A DNA stretch of 64,000 nucleotides from JACDER01 sp963717765. Lineage in GTDB: Bacteria > Actinomycetota > Thermoleophilia > Gaiellales > Gaiellaceae. A program made the translations under genes and the position numbers. Each line of letters opens with the position of its first letter. The stretch's first letter is position 1. The notes under the pieces were generated by a model, which had not been told where the DNA came from, made no database searches, and was given only the letters and a program-made list of their open reading frames with translations. The stretch covers positions 186,001 to 250,000 of the forward strand of contig CAVQWX010000002.1 of assembly GCA_963717765.1 (NCBI GenBank). Reading direction: 5' to 3'. Shown piece after piece: positions 58,518 through 64,000 of this stretch.

Positions 58518-59974
58518 CGGCGGCCCTCGAACAGGTGCACGAGCTTCGGCTCGTCGTCCGCCTCGGACAGCACGAGCAGCTCGTCGCCCGGCTGGAGGAG
58601 CGTCGATCCGCGCGGCTGCGCGGGCTCCCCACCTCGGATCACCATGCTGATCCAGGAGCGCTCACCGAGCGGCAGCTCGCTGATCGGCTTGCCCAGCGCG
58701 CGCGACCCCGCCGTGACGTTGTAGCGCCGGATCGTGCGCGGCTCGGTCCTCAGCCGGATCGAGACGTCCCACGGCGTCGGCACGACCGCGCGCATAGGGA
58801 CGCCGAGGCGGCGCGCCAGGTACGGCATCGTTGACCCCTGGACGACGACCGAGAACGCCACTACGACGAGGATGATCCCGTATACGCGGGATGCACCGCT
58901 AACGTCGTCGAGCAGGACGATGATCCCGAGCAGGATCGGGACTGCTCCTTTGAGGCCGCCCCAGGCGACGAAGATCCGCTCGCCCATCCGCAGCCGCACG
59001 GGTGCGAGCAGCGGGGCGACGACGAGGGGCCGGATGACGAACGCGAGCAGGATCGCGATCAGCAGGCCGTCCAGCCAGACCGAGGTAGGGCCGAGGTCGG
59101 ACAGGTGGATCGTGAGCCCGAGCACGGCGAAGACGGCGATCTCGCTCAGGCTCGCGAGTGACTTGTGGAAGTTCTCGATCTCGCCCTTGAACGGCGCGCG
59201 CACCTCGGAGATCAGCAGACCGGCTACGAAGACGGCGAGGAAGCCGGAACCGTGCGCGATCGTGGCAAGGCCGTAGATGACGAAAGCGAAGACGAGCGTG
59301 CGGATCGGATAGAGGCCCTCCCCGGGCAGCGAGACGCTGCGCATCAGCTTCATGAGCACGAGCGCGCCAACGGCGCCGATCGCAAGCCCCACCGCCATCG
59401 AGACGGCGAAGTCGCCGACCCCACTCCACAGTGACCCATGGCCGGACGTCGAGTAGTCGAGGATCGCGATCATCAGCGCGATCCCGACGGGGTCGTTTGC
59501 GCCGGACTCGCCCTCGAGAATCGTGGCCGACCGCCCGCCGACCTCGCGGTTGCCGAGGACGGAGAACATGACCGCCGGGTCGGTGGGAGCCAACGCGGCG
59601 CCGACGATCCACGCCGTCGTCCAGCCGAAGTCGAACAGGTAGTGCGCTGCGACGGCGACCACGGCAGCGGTGGCGAACGTCCCGACGACTCCCAGCACGG
59701 TAATCGGCAGCGCGGCGCGTCTGAACCGGTTCCAGCCGACGTGGATGCCGCCGTCGAACAGGATCAGCACCAGCGCGACGACGCCGATCCGCTCGGCCGT
59801 CTTCAGGCTGAGATGGTGGTAGATGGCCGGCACGGAGATGACCGCGCCGATCAGCAGGAAGAGAGCCGGGCTCGGGATGGGGAACCGCTCGGTGATCTTG
59901 ATGACGGCGAGCGCGAGCAGGAATCCACTCGCGACGACGAGCACGATCGTCCCGAACGAGATGATCTCGTCCAT
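58514..59974 (-). CDS. CPA1-type potassium/proton antiporter with TrkA-C domain
   Basis: A 486-residue membrane protein. About twelve helices form the Na+/H+ exchanger fold, with the ion-binding Asp region ALAPTDPAVMFSVLGNR and EGESGANDPVGIALMIA. A cytosolic C-terminal TrkA-C (RCK-C) domain follows (RYNVTAGSRALGKPISELPL; GSTLLQPGDELLVLSEADDE). This layout matches NhaP2/CvrA-type K+/H+ antiporters. The C-terminal domain suggests gating by a nucleotide ligand. ATG 59974; overlaps the downstream gene by 4 bases. Confidence 0.93.
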   Translation of the reverse strand: MDEIISFGTIVLVVASGFLLALAVIKITERFPIPSPALFLLIGAVISVPAIYHHLSLKTAERIGVVALVLILFDGGIHVGWNRFRRAALPITVLGVVGTFATAAVVAVAAHYLFDFGWTTAWIVGAALAPTDPAVMFSVLGNREVGGRSATILEGESGANDPVGIALMIAILDYSTSGHGSLWSGVGDFAVSMAVGLAIGAVGALVLMKLMRSVSLPGEGLYPIRTLVFAFVIYGLATIAHGSGFLAVFVAGLLISEVRAPFKGEIENFHKSLASLSEIAVFAVLGLTIHLSDLGPTSVWLDGLLIAILLAFVIRPLVVAPLLAPVRLRMGERIFVAWGGLKGAVPILLGIIVLLDDVSGASRVYGIILVVVAFSVVVQGSTMPYLARRLGVPMRAVVPTPWDVSIRLRTEPRTIRRYNVTAGSRALGKPISELPLGERSWISMVIRGGEPAQPRGSTLLQPGDELLVLSEADDEPKLVHLFEGRR

Positions 59975-60052
59975 TCACTGAGCGTAAATGGCCTTACAGA
60001 TTCCTTACAGCCCCCTGAAAGGGCCCACAAGTCGCGAGGCGATACTTGCTTC

Positions 60053-60577
60053 ATGCGCCGGCTCGGCCTCGTCGTGCTTTCCCTTTTGCTCGCGGTCCCC
60101 GCGATCTCCCTGGCGCGGTCCATGCCGCCCGGCGACGGGAGTCTCGTGGTCAAGGGCGGCCGCGGCACGATCGTGCTCCAGGTCAAGGGCGCGGTGATCG
60201 GACGGATGAACAACGGGAAGCTGACGCTGACCGACAACGACCCGTACGACGAGAACTCGCCGGTCGTGCATGGCCGCCTCCGCGCGCGGCCGATGGAGCT
60301 GAGCGACTCGATCACCGTGTACAAGGGCCAGAAAATCCGCTACCGGATGGTCGAGGGCTCGTACCGCCTCAAGTTCGAAGGGTCGGGCATCCGTCTGAGC
60401 ACGGTCGGGCACGGCTGGGTCACCTTCGACGGCGACGACCGGTTCGAGAAGGACGGCGCCTACTCGCTCAACGGTGCGCCCTTCGAGCCGATTCCGCTCG
60501 ATCCGACCGATCGGATCAAGCTGCAGGTCGTGCCCGAGAAGTCCGCTCCCGAGCCGCGTAGGATCAGTCAGCCGTGA
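60053..60577 (+). CDS. secreted protein of unknown function upstream of a two-component system
   Basis: A 174-residue protein with signal peptide MRRLGLVVLSLLLAVPAISL (cleavage near SLARS). The mature part is beta-rich (GSLVVKGGRGTIVLQVKGAV; GSYRLKFEGSGIRLSTVGHG; VTFDGDDRFEKDGAYSLNG). I do not recognise it. GTGA overlap couples it to the response regulator, so it may be a signal-input or output protein of that system. ATG 60053 begins the signal peptide. Confidence 0.82.
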   Translation: MRRLGLVVLSLLLAVPAISLARSMPPGDGSLVVKGGRGTIVLQVKGAVIGRMNNGKLTLTDNDPYDENSPVVHGRLRARPMELSDSITVYKGQKIRYRMVEGSYRLKFEGSGIRLSTVGHGWVTFDGDDRFEKDGAYSLNGAPFEPIPLDPTDRIKLQVVPEKSAPEPRRISQP

Positions 60578-61284
60578 AGGACAGCAAGGGCCAGAGCATC
60601 CTCGTGGTCGAGGACGAGACCTCGATCGCCTCGTTCGTGGCGATGTATCTCAAGAACGCCGGATACACGGTGCGCACGTCGGCGACGGGGGGCGACGCGC
60701 TCACGCAGGTCGCAGCCGAGCCTCCCGATCTCGTCGTCCTCGACCTGATGCTGCCGGACATCGACGGCGTGGAGATCTGCCGGCGGATCCGCCAGCGCTC
60801 GGATCTACCCGTGCTCATGCTGACCGCGCGGGACGAGGACGTGGACAAGATCATCGGCCTCGAGGTCGGCGCCGACGACTACCTCACCAAGCCGTTCAAC
60901 CCGCGCGAGCTCGTCGCGCGCGTGAAGTCGATCCTCCGCCGGGCCGCGCCGGAGCGGAAGCGGCCGGAGAGCCGCGAGATCAAGCAGGGCGACCTCGTCG
61001 TCAATTCCGGGAGCCGTGAGGTCCACGTCGGCGAGGAGGAGATCCAGCTCGCCCCGAAGGAGTTCGACCTGCTCTGGGAGCTGCTCGACCACCGCGGGCT
61101 CGTGCTGACGCGCGACCAGCTCCTCGAGCGCGTCTGGGGCTACACGTTCGCCGGTGACACGCGCACCGTCGACGTCCACGTGCGCCAGATCCGGCGGAAG
61201 CTCGGCGACGCGTCGCCCATCGTGACCGTCTGGGGAGTCGGCTACAAGGTCGCGCCCGAGCGGAACGCTCCGGTTACTGCGTAG
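60574..61284 (+). CDS. OmpR-family response regulator
   Basis: A 236-residue regulator. The receiver domain (about 7-122) has the acidic pocket ED 13-14, phospho-acceptor Asp57 in VLDLMLPDIDG, and Lys in YLTKPF; the C-terminal winged helix (about 140-230; LAPKEFDLLWELLDHRGLVL; VDVHVRQIRRKLGD) binds DNA. GTG 60574 overlaps the upstream secreted-protein stop. The histidine kinase follows after 10 bases. Confidence 0.96.
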   Translation: MKDSKGQSILVVEDETSIASFVAMYLKNAGYTVRTSATGGDALTQVAAEPPDLVVLDLMLPDIDGVEICRRIRQRSDLPVLMLTARDEDVDKIIGLEVGADDYLTKPFNPRELVARVKSILRRAAPERKRPESREIKQGDLVVNSGSREVHVGEEEIQLAPKEFDLLWELLDHRGLVLTRDQLLERVWGYTFAGDTRTVDVHVRQIRRKLGDASPIVTVWGVGYKVAPERNAPVTA

Positions 61285-61294
61285 CCTTTAAGGC

Positions 61295-62650
61295 ATGTTC
61301 CGTTCGTTGCGATTCCGCCTGCCGGCGCTGTTCCTGGTTGGGATCGTGCTCGCCGGTCTGATCTCGACGCTCATCGCCGTCAAGCTCTTCCAGGATTACG
61401 CGCGCGGCCGGAAGCTCAGCGAGCTCGAGCGGGAGGCGACCGGGCTCGCCCAGCTGTACGCAGACCGCGCCGGCCATCAGGTGTTCTCCTCGAGAGGGCT
61501 GACCAAGGCGACGGGCGACACGCTCTTCTATTCGGGCCTGCCGGTGTTCGGGCCGGAGGCGAAGCTGCGCCACCTCCCGCACCGGTATGTCGACTTCGGG
61601 CAGATCGACCGAGGACGGGTGATCAGGTTCACCTTCGTCCCTCCCGGCCAGAAGCACGACTACTACGCGGCCGCGGCGCCGGTGCAGCTCGGCCACTCGA
61701 CCTTCGGCGCGATCGTCGTCGCTTCGCCCGTGTCGAAGCTGCGCGCCAGCTGGCTGACGCTCATCGAGCGGCTCTCGCTCGCGTTGATCGGCGGCCTGAT
61801 CGTCGCCGGGGCGCTGGGCTGGTGGCTGAGCCGGAGGATCACGGTGCCCGTGCTGGCGCTTTCCAAGGCGGCCGACCGGCTGTCGAAGGGCCGCTACGAC
61901 GTGGACATCCCGCCTGTCCGCGGGCAGGACGAGATTGCCGACCTGGCCGTGAGCTTCCGCGAGATGGCCGCCCGCCTCCAGGAGGCTGACGAGCTGGAGC
62001 GGAACTTCCTCCTCACCGTCTCGCACGAGCTGCGCACGCCGCTCACCGCCATCCGTGGCCATGTGGAGGCGCTGCGCGAGGGCATCGCCTCCGACCCCGA
62101 GTCGCAGGCTGCGTCCCTCGAGGTGATCGAGGCCGAGACCGCGCGCCTGGAGCGGCTGGTCGGCGACGTGCTCGACCTCGCCAAGCTGAACGCGCGCCGC
62201 TTCACCGTGCTGCGGGAGGAGGTGGACATGCGTCGGCTGCTCGACCAGGCCTACACGGCGTTCTCCGAGGAGGCGCGCCGGCGGGAAATCGAGTACACGC
62301 AGAAGATGAACGGCGAGCCGGTGCTGGTCTCCGACGGCGACCGCCTGCTGCAGATCATCTCCAACCTGCTCGCGAACGCGTTCCGCTGGACTCCGGACGG
62401 CGGCCGCATCCAGCTCGAGCTCTCCAGCGAGAACGGGAAGGTTGCCGTGGCCGTCTCCGACTCGGGGCCCGGCATCGACCGGGCTTCGCGCGAGCGGATC
62501 TTCCGTCCGTTCTGGTCGCGCGACGGGCGCGGCACCGGGCTCGGCCTGGCCATCTCGCGGGAGCTCGCTCTCGCGCTGGGGGGCGAGCTCGACCTCGAGA
62601 GCACGCCCGGGGCGGGCAGCCGTTTCGAGCTCTTACTGCCGTCGAACTAA
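61295..62650 (+). CDS. membrane sensor histidine kinase
   Basis: A 451-residue kinase: membrane helix 1 (about 8-30), an extracytoplasmic sensor of about 125 residues (QIDRGRVIRFTFVPPG; YYAAAAPVQLGH), helix 2 (about 159-178), HAMP (about 180-232), phospho-His244 in TVSHELRTPLTAIRGHVEAL, and the ATPase domain with N box QIISNLLANAFRWTPDGG, G1 SDSGPGID and G2 GRGTGLGLAIS. ATG 61295. It forms an operon with the response regulator and the secreted protein; overlaps the minus-strand gene 62647 by 4 bases. Confidence 0.96.
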   Translation: MFRSLRFRLPALFLVGIVLAGLISTLIAVKLFQDYARGRKLSELEREATGLAQLYADRAGHQVFSSRGLTKATGDTLFYSGLPVFGPEAKLRHLPHRYVDFGQIDRGRVIRFTFVPPGQKHDYYAAAAPVQLGHSTFGAIVVASPVSKLRASWLTLIERLSLALIGGLIVAGALGWWLSRRITVPVLALSKAADRLSKGRYDVDIPPVRGQDEIADLAVSFREMAARLQEADELERNFLLTVSHELRTPLTAIRGHVEALREGIASDPESQAASLEVIEAETARLERLVGDVLDLAKLNARRFTVLREEVDMRRLLDQAYTAFSEEARRREIEYTQKMNGEPVLVSDGDRLLQIISNLLANAFRWTPDGGRIQLELSSENGKVAVAVSDSGPGIDRASRERIFRPFWSRDGRGTGLGLAISRELALALGGELDLESTPGAGSRFELLLPSN

Positions 62651-62910
62651 GCGACTTCGCGCAGCTGCGGCTCGGCGTCGAGCCGTCTTTCGATCGCGTC
62701 GAGCCGTTCTTCGATCGATTTCCAGCCGCTCGAAATCAGGCTGACGAGGACGGCGAGATCGTCGACGCGCGCGTTTCGCTCGGCGTCGAGATCGGCCTGC
62801 AGTTGCTCGAGCCGGCGATTCGTCTGGTTGGCGAGCCCGCGCACCTGGGCGAGCTGCCGCGCCACGGGGGCCGCCTCTTCGCGCACCGCCTTCCTGAACA
62901 TGCCCACCAT
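62647..62910 (-). CDS. small coiled-coil protein
   Basis: An 87-residue protein that is almost wholly helical: FRKAVREEAAPVARQLAQVR, LANQTNRRLEQLQADLDAER and ISSGWKSIEERLDAIERRLD have heptad-like hydrophobic spacing. No membrane segment. From ATG 62910; ATG 62901 is an alternative. Convergent with the histidine kinase. A plausible small structural or regulatory protein, family not recognised. Confidence 0.65.
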   Translation of the reverse strand: MVGMFRKAVREEAAPVARQLAQVRGLANQTNRRLEQLQADLDAERNARVDDLAVLVSLISSGWKSIEERLDAIERRLDAEPQLREVA

Positions 62911-62944
62911 GGCGCCGACATTAGCGTTCGCATCGGATGATCAG

Positions 62945-62985
62945 CACGGGGGAAACCAGGTTTCCCCCGTGAGCCCCCTTCTTAA
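62945..62985 (-). repeat. composite palindromic repeat, copy F (module 2 only)
   Basis: Perfect 13-bp stem CACGGGGGAAACC (62945-62957)/GGTTTCCCCCGTG (62959-62971) followed by AGCCCCCTTCTTAA. Orientation is reversed as in copy B. The GCCGGGC hairpin is missing; instead a different 13-bp hairpin sits at 62992-63024. It lies in the divergent region between the coiled-coil gene and queA. Confidence 0.8.
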
Positions 62986-62991
62986 AATTCA

Positions 62992-63024
62992 CGCTCTCAC
63001 GCCGCGCATGTCGGCGTGAGAGCG
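62992..63024 (+). other. 13-bp perfect hairpin in the queA leader
   Basis: CGCTCTCACGCCG (62992-63004) pairs with CGGCGTGAGAGCG (63012-63024) around CGCATGT. It ends 14 bases before the queA ATG, so if transcribed it would lie next to or occlude the ribosome site. No T-run, so not a typical terminator; it may instead be a regulator binding site or the second module of repeat copy F. Confidence 0.6.
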
Positions 63025-63038
63025 ATCGGAGCGCTTTG

Positions 63039-63977
63039 ATGAAGACCGACGACCTTAGCTACGAGCTACCGGCAGAGCTGATTGCACAGCATCCCGCGCA
63101 GAAGCGCGACGAGTCGCGGCTGTTGGTGTATGACCGCGCCGCCGGCGACGTCCGGCATCGCCGCTTCTTCGAGCTTCCGGAGGAGCTGTCCGGCGAGCTC
63201 GTCGTCGTGAACGACACGCGCGTCGTCCCGGCCAGGCTGCGGCTGCGGCGGAAGACCGGGGGAGAGGCAGAGGTACTCCTGGTCGAGCGTCTCGAGCTGG
63301 ACGTCTGGGAGGGTCTCGCGCGCCCCTCGCGGCGGCTCAAGTCCGGCGAGCGTCTCGGGCCTGTGGAGCTGCTCGAGCCGCTCGGCCAAGGGCGCTGGCG
63401 GCTGCGCCTGCACGGCGAGCCGGACGGCGAGATGCCGCTTCCGCCCTACATCACCGAGCGCCTCGACGAGCCCGAGCGCTACCAGACCGTCTACTCACGC
63501 GACCCGGGCTCGGCGGCCGCGCCGACCGCCGGGCTCCACTTCACGCCCGAGCTGCTCGGGCGGCTCGACGTCGAGCGCGTCACCCTCCACGTCGGCCTCG
63601 ACACCTTCCGACCGCTGTCGGCCGACACGCTCGGGGACCACGAGCTCCACGGCGAGCGGTACGAAGTGCGGCCCGAGGCGTGGAAGCGGATCGAAGGCGC
63701 CGACCAGGTGCTCGCCGTCGGGACGACCACGGTGCGCGTCCTCGAGTCGGTCGCGCGCGGCGCGCCGCTCACGGGCCGCACGGAGCTGTTCATCCAGCCC
63801 GGCTTCGAATTCCGGCGCGTGAACGCGCTCCTGACGAACTTCCACCTGCCCCGCTCGACGCTGCTCGCGCTCGTGATGGCCCTCGCGGGCGTGGAGGAGA
63901 CGCGTCGGATCTACCGTCTCGCGGTCGAGGAGCGCTACCGCTTCTACTCGTTCGGCGATGCAATGCTGATCCTGTGA
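63039..63977 (+). CDS. queA: S-adenosylmethionine:tRNA ribosyltransferase-isomerase QueA
   Basis: QueA moves the ribosyl group of SAM onto preQ1 in tRNA, making epoxyqueuosine. The 312-residue protein has the expected blocks: LSYELPAELIAQHPAQKRDE, RLLVYDRAAG, VVVNDTRVVPARL, PLPPYITE, AAPTAGLHFTPELL, TLHVGLDTFRPL, GTTTVRVLES, and LLTNFHLPRSTLLALVMALA. ATG 63039 is chosen; TTG 63036 would add one residue. It overlaps the start of tgt by 4 bases. It is slightly shorter than enterobacterial QueA, as in most Gram-positives. Confidence 0.96.
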   Translation: MKTDDLSYELPAELIAQHPAQKRDESRLLVYDRAAGDVRHRRFFELPEELSGELVVVNDTRVVPARLRLRRKTGGEAEVLLVERLELDVWEGLARPSRRLKSGERLGPVELLEPLGQGRWRLRLHGEPDGEMPLPPYITERLDEPERYQTVYSRDPGSAAAPTAGLHFTPELLGRLDVERVTLHVGLDTFRPLSADTLGDHELHGERYEVRPEAWKRIEGADQVLAVGTTTVRVLESVARGAPLTGRTELFIQPGFEFRRVNALLTNFHLPRSTLLALVMALAGVEETRRIYRLAVEERYRFYSFGDAMLIL

Positions 63978-64000
63978 GCTTCACGGTCACTGCGACCGAC
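63974..64000 (+). CDS. tgt: start of queuine/guanine tRNA-ribosyltransferase (partial)
   Basis: GTG 63974 overlaps the queA stop and opens a frame encoding VSFTVTATD to the window edge. Tgt proteins typically begin with F-x-(V/L)-x-A-T-D, and tgt very often follows queA, so this is most likely tgt, which exchanges preQ1 for guanine at tRNA position 34. Only nine codons are visible, hence the assignment is contextual. Confidence 0.6.

Overview
The window is GC-rich, gene-dense bacterial chromosome with frequent GTG and TTG starts and 4-base stop/start overlaps. Gene content (fused PafBC-type WYL regulator, PdxST, bifunctional Rel, many class III cyclase domains, NRAMP gene with a DtxR-family operator) points to Actinomycetota. 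The overall style suggests the Thermoleophilia (Gaiellales/Solirubrobacterales-like), but that class assignment is inference; no rRNA, tRNA or CRISPR was seen.

Layout. 1-9.7 kb: start of a secreted protein running off the left edge, a 219-bp MITE-like element, a TrmH methyltransferase, a 25-residue membrane peptide between terminators, a DUF1385 protein, pdxS and pdxT split by a membrane gene, yebC, ruvCAB and an RsbW-like ATPase. 9.7-21.7 kb: recJ, bifunctional rel, two methyltransferases, a thioesterase, a LysR regulator, an S58 peptidase and a phosphohexomutase. 21.7-28.8 kb: three tandem secreted/membrane-anchored paralogs of an unrecognised family, followed immediately by an ECF sigma factor and a membrane protein built like an anti-sigma factor, then a cyclase-AAA-TPR signalling protein. 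28.8-36.0 kb: endonuclease-IV-like gene whose 5' end is tandemly duplicated, a DMT transporter, a ccmE-ccmF-ccmI-like cytochrome c maturation run (ccmE carries CXXXY instead of HXXXY), a CHRD protein and mntH. 36.0-41.2 kb: hpt with no canonical start, a PD-(D/E)XK protein, then an operon of metallophosphoesterase, cyclic 2,3-diphosphoglycerate synthetase, 2-phosphoglycerate kinase, GlpX phosphatase and a DUF59 protein. 41.4-49.2 kb: oxidoreductase, queG, pafBC fusion, zinc-ribbon proteins, second MITE-like copy, aldehyde dehydrogenase. 49.2-64 kb: two tandem alpha/beta-hydrolase-cyclase fusions, MOSC protein, thiolase, glucan phosphorylase, 3-hydroxyacyl-CoA dehydrogenase, prolyl aminopeptidase, a DMFase-like secreted protein, K+/H+ antiporter, a two-component system with a secreted protein, then queA and the start of tgt.

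Two families of non-coding repeats are threaded through the window: the 219-bp element with 15-bp terminal inverted repeats (two copies, opposite orientation) and a composite palindromic repeat (six copies) made of a GCCGGGC hairpin plus a GGAGGGGGCTC-CGGGGGAACC/GGTTCCCCCG palindrome. The strongest candidates for undescribed biology are the three-paralog/sigma/anti-sigma cluster, the bacterial cyclic-2,3-diphosphoglycerate operon and the composite repeat family.
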